This document shows positions 9,843-19,279 of a stretch of 52,661 nucleotides of DNA, in pieces; position 1 is the first letter of the stretch; every line of letters starts with the position of its first letter. Origin of the DNA: a bacterium (lineage in GTDB: Bacteria > UBA8248); contig JAVEPB010000019.1 in assembly GCA_030922375.1 (NCBI GenBank), forward strand, positions 1-52,661. Direction: 5' to 3'. The notes beneath the pieces were generated by a model. It searched no databases. It saw nothing but the letters and a program-made list of their open reading frames with translations, and had not been told where the DNA came from. The position numbers and the translations under genes were made by a program.

Positions 9843-10613
9843 CTAAAGTTTGAAACCTTCCCCGAGATACACGCTACGAGCGCGATCGCTCGTAGCAATT
9901 AAATCCGGAGTCCCCGTCTCCAGAATTTCCCCCTCGTTAATGATGTAGGCCCGGTCGGCAATCTGGAGCGCCTCCCTGACGTTATGGTCGGTGAGAAGTA
10001 TCCCGATATCCCGGTTTTTCAATTGAGTAACAATATTTTGAATATCGTTGACAACGATGGGGTCGATCCCGGCAAAGGGCTCGTCAAGGAGAATGAAAGC
10101 GGGCGAAGCAGCCAACGCCCTGGCGATTTCCACTCGCCGGCGCTCCCCGCCGGAGAGCGTGTACCCAACCGATTTTCGTATGTGAGCGATATTCAAGTCT
10201 TCAAGAAGTTCGTCCGTTCTTTTTCTCCGGGCAGACCGGCCGCCTGGTATCAGTTCGAGTACGGCCATGATATTTTCTTCGACGGTCAGGCGACGGAACA
10301 CCGACGCTTCCTGGGGAAGGTAGCTCACCCCCTTGCGTGCGCGTTGATACATTGGAATATCGGTTATGGGTTCCTCGTCCAGGAACACCTCCCCCGAATC
10401 GGGTTCAATCAAACCGACAATCATATAGAAAATGGTTGTTTTCCCGGCTCCATTGGGACCCAAAAGACCGACGATTTCGCCCGAAAAAACCTCAAGATCC
10501 ACCTCGTCGACCACGCGCCTTCCGCCAAAACTTTTCACGAGCGCCCGGGCGCGCAGGGAATTATCGCGTTTGCGGTCGCCTTGCGCGCCTTGGGAGCGGC
10601 CGTTACTTTCCAT
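9843..10613 (-). CDS. lptB: LPS export ABC transporter ATPase LptB
   Basis: 256 residues. This is the cytoplasmic ATPase that powers LPS extraction from the inner membrane with LptFG. It has Walker A GPNGAGKTT, the signature LSGGERRRVEIARAL, Walker B FILLDEPFAGID and the switch His in LLTDHNVREAL. MIVGLIEPDSGEVFLD is characteristic of LptB. The start overlaps the lptA end by 11 bases, implying coupled translation. An extra N-terminal stretch of about 18 polar residues precedes LRARALVKSFGG. lptF and lptG are not in the window. Confidence 0.96.
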   Translation of the reverse strand: MESNGRSQGAQGDRKRDNSLRARALVKSFGGRRVVDEVDLEVFSGEIVGLLGPNGAGKTTIFYMIVGLIEPDSGEVFLDEEPITDIPMYQRARKGVSYLPQEASVFRRLTVEENIMAVLELIPGGRSARRKRTDELLEDLNIAHIRKSVGYTLSGGERRRVEIARALAASPAFILLDEPFAGIDPIVVNDIQNIVTQLKNRDIGILLTDHNVREALQIADRAYIINEGEILETGTPDLIATSDRARSVYLGEGFKL

Positions 10614-11301
10614 TGAAACCGGTTGCAGAGGAGTTCGAATTAGAGCCGGGTTTGTCGTTACCCGGGTACAGGGTCACGCTCACCCGCCGGCTCTTGCTGC
10701 CGTAAACAATCGTACGTCCATCCTTGAGAAATATTTCAATTTTTGTCCCGATGACCTGATTTTTATTATCCCAGGCGCGAGGGTTTCCGGTGAGCACGGC
10801 GATGCCCGAGGTTTCCCGATAGTCGAGGTGTTCGCCGGAAGCGTACTTGGACTTTTCCTGGGTGATCAAGACATTTCCGATTGCGATTAGCCGATCGACC
10901 GAACTCTGGTCCGGTCCGTCGGCGGAGGGATTTTTTTTGTCGCCCGACGCGGCGCCAGCGCCACCAGCGGCGGATTTTTCTTTTTTCTTCATAAATACTT
11001 CGAGGCGGTCCGACTGAATTTCCATTTTCCCCTGAATAGCGGAAACCGTACCGATGAAAATAATCATATTTTTTTTGTTGTAGGCCTCCATTTTATCGGA
11101 GGTAATGTAGATAGGTTCCTTCTTTTCAGGCTTGGGAGCGGATATCTCCGTCACGGAGGGGGAAGTAGCCGGTTCGGTGGCGCCAACGGCCGCGCTTGGC
11201 AATACCCCGATGAAAAAGACCAATGAAATCCCAAGCGCTATGAAGGTGCGAAAAATTTTCTTCCCCGGGAGAAGGCCGTTCGGATGGCAATAGTTTGTCA
11301 A
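10603..11301 (-). CDS. lptA: Periplasmic LPS-bridge protein LptA (OstA-like)
   Basis: 232 residues with an N-terminal signal segment (about 17-41, ending SAAVGA). The OstA/LptA core follows: PIYITSDKMEAYNKKNMIIF, GTVSAIQGKMEIQSDRLEVF, LIAIGNVLITQEKSKYASG and LDYRETSGIAVLTGNPRAW. These beta-jellyroll repeats form the periplasmic LPS bridge. A low-complexity insert rich in Lys, Ala, Gly and Ser (about residues 106-133) interrupts the domain, and the C-terminal tail is Ser/Asn-rich. The start overlaps the lptC stop (ATGA). Confidence 0.93.
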   Translation of the reverse strand: MTNYCHPNGLLPGKKIFRTFIALGISLVFFIGVLPSAAVGATEPATSPSVTEISAPKPEKKEPIYITSDKMEAYNKKNMIIFIGTVSAIQGKMEIQSDRLEVFMKKKEKSAAGGAGAASGDKKNPSADGPDQSSVDRLIAIGNVLITQEKSKYASGEHLDYRETSGIAVLTGNPRAWDNKNQVIGTKIEIFLKDGRTIVYGSKSRRVSVTLYPGNDKPGSNSNSSATGFNGK

Positions 11302-11960
11302 GGCATGCTCCCTTCAGGTGGTGACGCCTTCGCCGGCGGGGCGGCTTGTTCGGATGCGGCGGCAAATGTGTTTGAACTCCTATTGTAAATAACGGCCTTC
11401 ACCTGTTCGTCGAGTTTAAACAGTCCCTTGTCGGTTTCTCCGTGAAGACCCGTTCCTGTCAGATTGAATGAATTTCCCTTGAGAAGTATTTTATCGTCGG
11501 TATCGAATTTTTTTTCCTTGGGCCGAAATCGCAACCTTTCGGTTCGAAGAGCGTAACCCTCGGAGGTTTGAATCAGGACATGCCCCCGAATGCTCATGTT
11601 CCGGCTGTCGTTTTCCATCTCTCCGCTGTCCGCGGTGATATCGATTGGTTTGCCTTTTTTAGGGTAAAAACGGATTCGAATCGATTCGAGTATTGTTATA
11701 TTTTTTTTATGGTAGATTTTTGCCGAATCGGCCCACATTTCCCAGTCCTTCGCGCCTTGCTTGTTTTGAATTACATGCATTCGATCAATAGTCAGATCGG
11801 CATCCGAACCCATAAAGGAGATATTATTTGCCTTGATGGCATAGTTGGATGGCCATGCAAGGAAATAGACAATGGATCCTCCCAGCAAGAATAGAATGGC
11901 AATAATAATCCGGCGAATCTGGTGGCTTGTAGGCTTATAGGTTTTCATCTTACGTTTCAT
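11298..11960 (-). CDS. lptC: LPS export protein LptC
   Basis: 220 residues: one N-terminal membrane anchor (about 17-36, IIIAILFLLGGSIVYFLAW) followed by a periplasmic jellyroll with DWEMWADSAKIYHKKN, ITADSGEMENDSRNMSIRG and LRTERLRFRPKEKKF. LptC passes LPS from LptB2FG to LptA. An Ala/Pro-rich tail ends the protein. Two nearby ATG codons (residues 1 and 5) are possible starts. It heads the lptC-lptA-lptB-rpoN unit. The 177 bases upstream (11961-12137) are AT-rich and probably contain the promoter, but I cannot pick out a firm one. Confidence 0.9.
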   Translation of the reverse strand: MKRKMKTYKPTSHQIRRIIIAILFLLGGSIVYFLAWPSNYAIKANNISFMGSDADLTIDRMHVIQNKQGAKDWEMWADSAKIYHKKNITILESIRIRFYPKKGKPIDITADSGEMENDSRNMSIRGHVLIQTSEGYALRTERLRFRPKEKKFDTDDKILLKGNSFNLTGTGLHGETDKGLFKLDEQVKAVIYNRSSNTFAAASEQAAPPAKASPPEGSMP

Positions 11961-12137
11961 CTCGAATACAAAAATTAGCGGCGAAAATCATTGTTTTAAA
12001 ACTTGTTTTTCCTGCCGTGAAAATAAAAAAATCCAATTTCATGATGGCTCAACGCCAGCACGTGCAAATGTAATGCCGCAGATACGATGCCACAGGTTGA
12101 ATTGGAATGTAAAGCAAATATGAGGAGCAAACCCTAT

Positions 12138-12566
12138 TCAGGGGGAATCATACTGCTGAACGAGGAATCTTCGGCGATTTTCCCCCAGGATTTCGATGTG
12201 AACTTCGGTGGCCTTCTCGAATCGCATCCACGCCAGCCTTTGCGCCCATTCAACAATAGTCAGACGCTCAGAGTTGGCCCATTCTTCAAGGCCAATATCC
12301 TCGGGGGCGGATTTTTTCGGAAGCCGGTAAAGATCGACATGGCTGACCGGGGGATTCGTGGGGTGCTGTTGGATGTAGACATAGGTGGGACTCCGGACGG
12401 TTCGATTTTTTCCCCCCGGCAAAGCGCGAATGATCCCCCTTGCAAGGACTGATTTTCCCGCCCCCAGGTCCCCATAAAGGAGAACGATATCGCCAGCCGC
12501 TAGATTTTTTGCCAGTTCGCGGCCCAAAATTTCCGTCTCTTCGGGAGAGTTACTCTCAATTGTCAT
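12138..12566 (-). CDS. tsaE: tRNA threonylcarbamoyladenosine biosynthesis ATPase TsaE
   Basis: 142 residues. It is the P-loop subunit of the TsaBDE complex that forms t6A37 on ANN-decoding tRNAs. Motifs are GDLGAGKSVLARGI (Walker A), RSPTYVYIQ (switch) and HVDLYRL with IVEWAQRL following. Length is normal. It starts eight bases after the nnr stop, a very common pairing. TsaB, TsaC and TsaD are not in this window. Confidence 0.95.
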   Translation of the reverse strand: MTIESNSPEETEILGRELAKNLAAGDIVLLYGDLGAGKSVLARGIIRALPGGKNRTVRSPTYVYIQQHPTNPPVSHVDLYRLPKKSAPEDIGLEEWANSERLTIVEWAQRLAWMRFEKATEVHIEILGENRRRFLVQQYDSP

Positions 12567-12574
12567 CGGAAGCT

Positions 12575-14152
12575 CTACCAGGGCGCATCCTCCCTCTTAG
12601 TGTCCGTGGCCCGGGAGCGCGCCAAGGGAAGTGCGGGAAGCAGGTCCGTCGCCGTCAGACCGACTCCTCCAATCTGATTCGCCGCGATATCGCCGGCCGC
12701 ACCATGCAAATAGGTGCCTGCCACCATCGCTCCTTCGGAAGAAATACCCTGTGCGAGCAATCCGCCGACCACTCCAGCGAGAATATCGCCCGTCCCGCCT
12801 GAAGCGAGAGCAGGGTTCCCAGTGGGATTCAGCCAGGCGCCGCCGCCCGGGGTGGCAACGATCGTCCGGGCCCCCTTGAGAGCGAGTGTCACCCCATGAT
12901 CCGACGCAAAATCGATGGCTATACCCGCCCTGTCGGCCTGAACATTCGATGCGCTGATCCGTCCAAGGCGGGCCATCTCGCCCGGATGCGGCGTAAGAAG
13001 AAGCTCTGTGCGTGTCCCATCGAGCACCGTGATGTCCTGAGAAAGCGCGTTGAGCCCGTCTGCATCAAGGACAAGGGGTATTTCAAAGTGTTTGATAAGA
13101 CTTTGAACAAGTTCAACCGTCCTCGGATGAGTGGAAATCCCGGGACCGACAATAACCGCGTCCATGGAAGATGCGGCCTCGAGTATCGGGTCGAATGCCG
13201 AGGTGTCCAGTGTTCCGGCGGGTGTGCCTGCCAACGACAGCGCCATGATCTCCGGTGGGCCGGATTCGACCGCATAGGCGAGGGACTCCGGAACGGCAAG
13301 GGTCACCTTCCCCGCCCCGATACGAAGACCGGCGGACGCGGCCATAATCGCCGCCCCCATCATCCCTCGGGAGCCTGCGACGACAAGCAAATTCCCAGCA
13401 TCCCCTTTATGGGCGCCCAAACTTCTTTCCGGCAAGAAGCGGGCGATATCCTCCGCTTCGGTCAACTTCAGCGGGATGTCTTCCTCTTCCATGCAGGGCG
13501 CTGGAATCCCGATATCGGCGAGTACGACCTCCCCTACGAATTCGGCGGCGGGCAACAGGAAATGCCCACGTTTATAGGCGCCGAAGGCCACAGTAAGGTC
13601 GGCTTTTAGAAAAGATCCATTGGATGTACCCGTTGTCGCATCAAGGCCGGAGGGGATGTCCACTGCAGTGATAGGTGTCCTGATATCGCCAAGCGCTTCC
13701 AGCGCCTCTTCGGCCAATCCCCTCGCCGGCGGGCTGAAACCTGTCCCCAGGATGGCATCCACCACCAGATCGCTGTGGACTGCCGCGGACCTAAGGCGGG
13801 CGACAGAATCCTTATTTTCGATGGATTCGAGCGAGGCCCCCATTTTATTGAGAATATTCATAAAAATCGCCGGATCGCCCGAAACCTCCTCTAGCGGAAA
13901 AAGCGCAAACACGCGAACCTCCGCCCCCCGGTTGATCAGGTGGCGGGCGATAACGAATCCGTCGCCTCCATTATTTCCCTTGCCGGCGGCGACGAGAACC
14001 CGCAATCCGGGTTGGCCAAAGCGCTCCCAGATGGCCCGGGCGGCCTGGCAACCCGCCGTTTCCATCAGCGCGGACGACGGTAGGCCGTAGTCTTCAATCG
14101 CGCGAGCATCCACCCGGCGCATCTCATCGGCGGTGAGAATGGGAAGAGCCAT
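12575..14152 (-). CDS. nnr: Bifunctional NAD(P)H-hydrate epimerase / ADP-dependent dehydratase
   Basis: 525 residues that repair hydrated NAD(P)H. The N-terminal YjeF_N epimerase (about 1-215) has VLVAAGKGNNGGDGFVIARH and AVDIPSGLDATTG. The C-terminal ribokinase-like dehydratase (about 235-515) has HKGDAGNLLVVAGSRGMMGA, LDADGLNALS, LTPHPGEMARL and NPALASGGTGDILAGVVGG. It sits between pdxJ (two bases away) and tsaE. In many genomes acpS lies between pdxJ and nnr; it is absent here. Confidence 0.96.
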   Translation of the reverse strand: MALPILTADEMRRVDARAIEDYGLPSSALMETAGCQAARAIWERFGQPGLRVLVAAGKGNNGGDGFVIARHLINRGAEVRVFALFPLEEVSGDPAIFMNILNKMGASLESIENKDSVARLRSAAVHSDLVVDAILGTGFSPPARGLAEEALEALGDIRTPITAVDIPSGLDATTGTSNGSFLKADLTVAFGAYKRGHFLLPAAEFVGEVVLADIGIPAPCMEEEDIPLKLTEAEDIARFLPERSLGAHKGDAGNLLVVAGSRGMMGAAIMAASAGLRIGAGKVTLAVPESLAYAVESGPPEIMALSLAGTPAGTLDTSAFDPILEAASSMDAVIVGPGISTHPRTVELVQSLIKHFEIPLVLDADGLNALSQDITVLDGTRTELLLTPHPGEMARLGRISASNVQADRAGIAIDFASDHGVTLALKGARTIVATPGGGAWLNPTGNPALASGGTGDILAGVVGGLLAQGISSEGAMVAGTYLHGAAGDIAANQIGGVGLTATDLLPALPLARSRATDTKREDAPW

Positions 14153-14154
14153 TC

Positions 14155-14883
14155 CTAGGACCGTCCCCGCCCCTCGACAAGACGCGCCATTTCACCAACC
14201 GCCGCCTCGAACCCGGTGAATACGGCGTGCGAGACGATGCTGTGGCCGATGTTCAACTCCTCTATGTGCGGGAGAGAAGCTATCGGCTCCACATTTAGGA
14301 AGGTGAGACCGTGTCCCGCATGAACTCCGAGACCCAGGGTATGCGCCTGGTCGGCCGATTTTTTCAGGGCGGATATCTCCCTGCCAACCGCCTCTGAATT
14401 CCGGGCCTCGGAATAGGCCGCGGTATTGAGCTCGATATAATCGGCGCTGAGCCGGTGAGCGGCTTCGATCTGGTGCGATTGGGGGTCAATGAAAAGGCTG
14501 ACGAGGATTCTAGCTTCTCGAATGGGATCGATAATTGCCGCGAGCCGGTCCATCTGGCCGGAGACATCGAGGCCGCCCTCGGTTGTAATCTCTTCTCGCC
14601 GCTCAGGGACCAGTGTCACCTGATCCGGGCGGGTGTCGAGAGCGATTCCTCTCATCTCCTCAACCGGCGCCATCTCAAGGTTGAGCTTGCCCCGGACAAC
14701 TTGGCGAATCAGGCTCAAGTCCCTGTCCTGGATGTGCCGCCGATCCTCCCGCAGGTGAATCGTGATTCCGACGGCACCGGCTCGTTCGGCAATGAGAGCG
14801 GCCGCCACGGGATCGGGTTCGTTTGTTCCCCGGGCCTGCCGAATTGTAGCCACATGATCCACGTTAACACAGAGCTTGGGCAT
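14155..14883 (-). CDS. pdxJ: Pyridoxine 5'-phosphate synthase
   Basis: 242 residues. It condenses 1-deoxyxylulose 5-phosphate with 3-amino-2-oxopropyl phosphate in vitamin B6 synthesis. Motifs are LCVNVDHVATIRQARGTNEP, ITIHLREDRRHIQDRD, NLEMAPVEEM, and near the end LGVHAGHGLTFLNV and IEELNIGHSIVSHAVFTG. Length and start are normal. A gap of about 150 bases separates it from ftsH upstream; no gene is recognisable in that gap. Confidence 0.97.
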   Translation of the reverse strand: MPKLCVNVDHVATIRQARGTNEPDPVAAALIAERAGAVGITIHLREDRRHIQDRDLSLIRQVVRGKLNLEMAPVEEMRGIALDTRPDQVTLVPERREEITTEGGLDVSGQMDRLAAIIDPIREARILVSLFIDPQSHQIEAAHRLSADYIELNTAAYSEARNSEAVGREISALKKSADQAHTLGLGVHAGHGLTFLNVEPIASLPHIEELNIGHSIVSHAVFTGFEAAVGEMARLVEGRGRS

Positions 14884-15037
14884 TCATTTCCTCCGGACGC
14901 ACCAGAACGCCGGGCCGGCAAGATTGGCCCGCCAATTGACATCATATCGAAATTTTGCCGGGAGCCCCGGCGCGGCGAGCGTGTGGACCGATGATATCCG
15001 AAGTGAAGCCGGCAGGTCTTCCAATTGTTCTATTAAG

Positions 15038-16972
15038 TTAGGCTTGTCCCGGAGCCAAATCCGGTGAGGATGGGCGCGGGCCGCCTTCCTGGGTACGAGG
15101 TGGCGCTTCCTGATCTGAAGAAGGTTCGCTTGAGGCTTCGTTCCGGCTGTTTTCGTTTTTTTCCTTAAGCGCACCCGAAACATCCCCTGTTTCGAGCAAG
15201 GTGTTGATCTCGTCTTTATCGAGAATCTCGTACTCGAGTAGCGCATTAGCCAGAAGGTCGAGCTTGGCGCGGTTATCTTCAAGCAACTTCAACGCCCGAT
15301 CGTAGGCGGATGTGACCAATTCCTTGACTTCCTTGTCGATTAACAACGCGACGGAGTCGCTGTAATCGCGGGACTGGGACAGCTCCCTCCCGAGGAAAAT
15401 TTGCTCGTTCTTCTTCCCGTAGGCAAGAGGTCCGAGTTCGTCGCTCATCCCCCACTCGCAGACCATATTTCGGGCAATCTCGGTGGAACTCTGGATATCC
15501 TGCTTGGCGCCGGTGGTCATTTCTTCGAAAACCAGCATTTCGGCCGCCCGGCCTCCCATCAAAATCGTGAGTTGATTCCGAAGGTAGGTTCTGTTCTCGC
15601 TGTAGCGGTCCTCTTCCGGAAACGACCAGGTGCTCCCCAGGGAAAACCCCCTCGGTATGATCGTTACCTTCTCCACTGGATCCGTCCCGGGGGTGAGCAG
15701 GGACACGAGGGCGTGTCCCGCCTCGTGATAAGCGGTATTCGCCTTTTCCTTTTCGCTCAAAACAAGACTGCGGCGCTCTTTTCCCATCAAGACCTTGTCC
15801 TTGGCCTCGGTCAGGTCTGCCATCTCGACGGAATTTCTACCCCGAACGGCCGCGATCAAAGCGGATTCGTTCAGCAGGTTCGCTAGGTCGGCCCCGGAAA
15901 AACGGGGCGTGCCGCGAGCGATGAGCTTGAGGTCAACGGAGTCATCAAGCGGGATATCCGTGGCGTGCACCTGAAGGATTTTGAGGCGTCCTTTAATGTC
16001 CGGCAGCGAAACGACAATTTGCCGGTCAAACCGGCCCGGGCGCAACAATGCCGGATCGAGAACATCGGGCCGGTTAGTCGCCGCGATGAGGATTACCCCG
16101 TCGTTCGATTCGAAGCCGTCCATCTCGACGAGAAGCTGGTTAAGGGTTTGCTCACGCTCATCGTGGCCGCCTCCAAGCCCGGCGCCCCGGTGGCGTCCGA
16201 CAGCATCGATTTCGTCGATAAAAACGATGCACGGTGCGTTGGTTTTACCCTGCTCGAAGAGATCGCGTACACGGGAGGCTCCGACGCCGACGAACATTTC
16301 AACGAAACCCGATCCGCTGCTCTGGAAAAAGGGAACATCGGCCTCCCCGGCGATGGACCTGGCGAGGAGGGTTTTCCCTGTTCCGGGGGGGCCGACCAAC
16401 AGCACCCCTTTGGGAATCCGTGCGCCGAGGCGCGTGAATTTAGGCGGATCCCGAAGGAATTCCACGATTTCCACCAGTTCTTCCTTGGCCTCCTCGACCC
16501 CAGCGACATCTTTGAAGGTGACTTTCTTTTTATCCGGCTCGGAGACAAGGCGCGCCTTGCTCTTTCCAAAAGAGAGGGCCTTGGAGCCACCAACGTGCAT
16601 CTGGCGCATGAAGAAAATCCAGACCCCGATCAGGACGAGCATCGGGAACCAACTCATGAGCAGATTCATATACCACGAGTTTTGCTCGGCGGGTTCGGCA
16701 CTGATTCGCACCCCCTTATCTCTGAGTGTGGAGATCAGGCTCGGATCTTTAGGCGCGAAGGTTTGAAAAACCTTTCCGTTGAGGTAGCGACCGCGGATAT
16801 TGTCTCCCTGGACAAGAACCTCGCTGACCTGCCCCTGGTTTACGGATCGGATAAAATCGCTGTAGACGATATTTCGGTCGAGGGCGCGGGCGCCGTTAAA
16901 CGCCTGGAACAGCCCAACCATGATGAGACCGATGATGAGCCATAGAGCCAAATTTTTATAAAATTGATTCAA
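15038..16972 (-). CDS. ftsH: ATP-dependent membrane zinc metalloprotease FtsH
   Basis: 644 residues. Two membrane segments (about 6-24 and 108-128) flank a short periplasmic domain. The AAA+ module has Walker [14 protein letters not shown] and the second region [19 protein letters not shown]. The zinc motif is HEAGH in [15 protein letters not shown]. The tail is rich in Glu, Ser and Pro. FtsH degrades membrane proteins and short-lived regulators, and in E. coli it sets LpxC levels by proteolysis. An LpxC fusion protein is encoded elsewhere in this window. It follows tilS, a conserved pair. Confidence 0.98.
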   Translation of the reverse strand: MNQFYKNLALWLIIGLIMVGLFQAFNGARALDRNIVYSDFIRSVNQGQVSEVLVQGDNIRGRYLNGKVFQTFAPKDPSLISTLRDKGVRISAEPAEQNSWYMNLLMSWFPMLVLIGVWIFFMRQMHVGGSKALSFGKSKARLVSEPDKKKVTFKDVAGVEEAKEELVEIVEFLRDPPKFTRLGARIPKGVLLVGPPGTGKTLLARSIAGEADVPFFQSSGSGFVEMFVGVGASRVRDLFEQGKTNAPCIVFIDEIDAVGRHRGAGLGGGHDEREQTLNQLLVEMDGFESNDGVILIAATNRPDVLDPALLRPGRFDRQIVVSLPDIKGRLKILQVHATDIPLDDSVDLKLIARGTPRFSGADLANLLNESALIAAVRGRNSVEMADLTEAKDKVLMGKERRSLVLSEKEKANTAYHEAGHALVSLLTPGTDPVEKVTIIPRGFSLGSTWSFPEEDRYSENRTYLRNQLTILMGGRAAEMLVFEEMTTGAKQDIQSSTEIARNMVCEWGMSDELGPLAYGKKNEQIFLGRELSQSRDYSDSVALLIDKEVKELVTSAYDRALKLLEDNRAKLDLLANALLEYEILDKDEINTLLETGDVSGALKEKNENSRNEASSEPSSDQEAPPRTQEGGPRPSSPDLAPGQA

Positions 16973-17082
16973 AGCAATCTCTCAAATTAAAGGAAAAGAC
17001 GGCGTCAACCGGCAAAAGTTAACAGGATTTGCTTCATTCGTCCATCTATTAGATTCGGGTGCTCAGATTCCGCCCAACATGA

Positions 17083-18648
17083 TCATATTTCAAGGGGTTT
17101 TCGAAATAACCTCGCCTTTAGAATTAACCTTTTCCCATGGCGAGAGGTGGCCTGAACCGAAGCGCCCTCTCCTTGATATCTGCCCGAGACGGCTTGGCCG
17201 ACCACCCAGATAACCTCCCTTTCAAAGGCCAGAATCGGAATGAAATCCCGCTCCTGGCGAGGGATTTTCCGGTCAATGAAAAATTCCTTTAACTTTCGCT
17301 CCCCCGGGGCCCCGGCCGGTTTGAAACGGTCTCCGGCGCGGCGGTTCCTGAGAACGATACCCTTTGGCAAAAGATCGTGGTCAAACAAAGCGGTCATATT
17401 ACCGCCAGAATCTTCTCCATCCTCCTGGAGTTGTCCGTATTCACCCAGCTCGGCATCGATCTCTAGCCCAAGTTCCTCGTGGCGGGTGCGGCCCGGAACG
17501 GCGAGGGGGACTTCGCCCCGCGGTGGAGGTGTGTATTCGCTCTCGGGCCCCAGATAAATGGCGTCGTAGCGGCGCCATGCGGCCATTCCGCCGGCCAGGC
17601 TGACCTGCGCGGATGGGCCTTCCTCAACCGCCAGGTGATCGAGATTCTCGATAAGCCGCTCAAGGGCGCGACGCCTCCCTCCAGGCCGCTCGACCCTATC
17701 CAGCGCCGCCGCCCAGACGCCCGCCCGAACGGCTCTGGGCAAGAGGATGAATCCAGCCACCGGCGCGAGGCGAATCCTTCCATTTTCTTCCGATAGAAAG
17801 GAATTTCCCGCATCATCCACCGCCTTAATCAGGGCCTCCGCGGCATCCGCCGCATGATTGGCGCTGCCCGCAATCCTTCCGATGACGCCTGTCCCCATAT
17901 TTTCTCGGATGATGGGGATAACCTGTCTTCTGACAAGATTTCTCAGCCGGGCCTCATCATCGTTGCTCTCGTCCTCGGCCCAACCGATATTCCGGGCCCT
18001 CAAATAGTCCTCGATTTCCGTGCGGGAGATTTCGAGGAGCGGACGAAAAATCTCGATCTCCGGAATATTAGACGCGCGAGGTTCCCCGGCGTAAGAAGGA
18101 TCCCCCTTGCCTGGGGGATTTACCTCCAAGCGGTTTCTGGGGCGAATGCCGGCGATTCCCCGCACACCGGCGCCCTCGAAGAGGTGCATCAAGACCGTTT
18201 CGGCCTGATCGTCCTGGGTATGGGCCAGCGCAACGGCCCTCGCCCCCGTTTCCCGGGCGGAATCGATAAATGCCCGGCGCCGCGCCCTCCGGGCGGCATC
18301 CTCGAGCCCGTGTCCTCCTGAACCATCAACTCTGACGCCGACCCGGCGGAAGGCGATTTTATGGTTTTGGCAAAATTCCTCCGCATGGAGGGCGTCACGC
18401 TCCGAGGAGCCGGGCCGGAGCCCGTGTTCGACGTGAACGGCGACAAGAGAGGCCGGCCAGCGGCCGCCACCGGACATCAGGGATTTAAGGGATAACAACA
18501 GTGCGGTCGAGTCGGCGCCGCCGGAAAACCCGGCGAGAAGGTGGCCTTTGACATCCCTGAGCCCCGAGCGAAGGCAACCCTTGCGGACCTTGGCCTCGAA
18601 ATCGCGGATAATATCGTTCAAACGCCTTTCGGAGAGTTCGTCGGGCAT
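17083..18648 (-). CDS. tilS: tRNA(Ile)-lysidine synthetase
   Basis: 521 residues. It adds lysine to C34 of tRNA-Ile2(CAU), switching it from Met to Ile decoding. The PP-loop FSGGADSTALLLSL begins at residue 41. VEHGLRPGSSERDA, ALAHTQDDQAETVLMHLFEGAG and RPLLEISRTEIEDYLRARN are family-typical. The C-terminal TilS_C domain includes VLRNRRAGDRFKPAGAPGER and KLKEFFIDRKIPRQERD. It lies 30 bases downstream of a tRNA with a CAT anticodon, which I read as elongator Met. ftsH follows after about 110 bases. Confidence 0.96.
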   Translation of the reverse strand: MPDELSERRLNDIIRDFEAKVRKGCLRSGLRDVKGHLLAGFSGGADSTALLLSLKSLMSGGGRWPASLVAVHVEHGLRPGSSERDALHAEEFCQNHKIAFRRVGVRVDGSGGHGLEDAARRARRRAFIDSARETGARAVALAHTQDDQAETVLMHLFEGAGVRGIAGIRPRNRLEVNPPGKGDPSYAGEPRASNIPEIEIFRPLLEISRTEIEDYLRARNIGWAEDESNDDEARLRNLVRRQVIPIIRENMGTGVIGRIAGSANHAADAAEALIKAVDDAGNSFLSEENGRIRLAPVAGFILLPRAVRAGVWAAALDRVERPGGRRRALERLIENLDHLAVEEGPSAQVSLAGGMAAWRRYDAIYLGPESEYTPPPRGEVPLAVPGRTRHEELGLEIDAELGEYGQLQEDGEDSGGNMTALFDHDLLPKGIVLRNRRAGDRFKPAGAPGERKLKEFFIDRKIPRQERDFIPILAFEREVIWVVGQAVSGRYQGEGASVQATSRHGKRLILKARLFRKPLEI

Positions 18649-18678
18649 AGCGCCCCCTCATCGACCGGCGATTTTATC

Positions 18679-18755
18679 TGGTGGCGGTGGAGGGACTCGA
18701 ACCCCCAACACCGCGGATATGAGCCGCGTGCTCTAACCGCTTGAGCTACACCGCC
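18679..18755 (-). tRNA. tRNA-Met (anticodon CAT), CCA encoded
   Basis: A full cloverleaf on the minus strand. The acceptor is GGCGGTG pairing with CACCGCC. The D-arm is GCTC/GAGC. The anticodon stem CGCGG/CCGCG encloses the loop CTCATAT, giving anticodon CAT. The T-arm is GGGGG/CCCTC with loop TTCGAGT. Discriminator A is followed by an encoded CCA. The acceptor and D-arm start (GGCGGTGTAGCTCA) resemble elongator tRNA-Met. T rather than A at position 38 argues against a tRNA-Ile2 substrate of TilS. It may be cotranscribed with tilS. Confidence 0.93.
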
Positions 18756-18774
18756 GGGAGAAAAATCGTCCGCT

Positions 18775-18930
18775 TCAGGGCTGTACCTTCGGACGAAAGA
18801 TCGCGAGGACGAACATTCCGGAAAGAAGATAGAAAAATACCCGGAAACCGATGTCTTCCATCCGAAGCCCGAGCATCAGACACATATAACCGAGAAATAC
18901 CAAGATTAAGATTTCGATTTCCCGTCGCAT
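18775..18930 (-). CDS. Small two-TM membrane protein, unknown
   Basis: 51 residues. The first hydrophobic segment is about 5-22 (IEILILVFLGYMCLMLGL) and the second about 29-46 (FRVFFYLLSGMFVLAIF), joined by RMEDIG. Basic residues at both ends (MRRE at the start, RPK near the end) suggest a hairpin with both termini in the cytoplasm. The ATG overlaps the stop of the upstream Cys-rich gene (TAATG), which indicates translational coupling and supports it as a real gene. No family recognised. Confidence 0.6.
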   Translation of the reverse strand: MRREIEILILVFLGYMCLMLGLRMEDIGFRVFFYLLSGMFVLAIFRPKVQP

Positions 18931-19118
18931 TACTCACTGGCCCCCTGTTCGGAAGGGTGTTCGAGATGATTCTCCGCCTGCGGCTGTTTCTGGGCCAACC
19001 GCAGATCAAAAGTGAACTCGGGACAATGAAGCGCCCCGTTCGGTTCGTTTCTCCATTTCAGGCGGCAGGTTTCTCGCCAAGCGCAAACCACGCATTCGCG
19101 AATATCGGGAGACGCCAC
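18930..19118 (-). CDS. Small Cys-rich protein, possible metal-binding knuckle
   Basis: 62 residues starting at GTG. Cysteines at 9, 12, 18 and 32 give C-x2-C-x5-C-x13-C, with AWRETCRLKW and HCPEFTFDL around them. This could bind zinc or a small iron-sulfur centre. The C-terminal third is polar (QKQPQAENHLEHPSEQG) and probably disordered. It lies between proS and a 51-residue membrane protein whose ATG overlaps its stop. An AGGA site lies about 11-14 bases upstream of the GTG. I recall similar short Cys proteins in deltaproteobacterial genomes but cannot name a family. Confidence 0.6.
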   Translation of the reverse strand: MASPDIRECVVCAWRETCRLKWRNEPNGALHCPEFTFDLRLAQKQPQAENHLEHPSEQGASE

Positions 19119-19279
19119 AGCGCCCGTCCTTCCTGCCGATTCACCACCAGGCCGATCCCCCCGGTTTTTTCACCCGAAAGGCGCCTTCCTTTGGCGAGCG
19201 GCGAGTAAATATAAGGGCTTGGAGGAGGAACCGTCAAGTTTTCCCGAGGGCGGCGAGGGCCCCGCATCAGGACGACGCC

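Noticed and set aside
18679-18755. Calling the CAT tRNA as tRNA-Ile2, substrate of TilS
   Set aside because: The acceptor and D-arm resemble elongator Met and position 38 is T rather than A. Kept as Met with a note.
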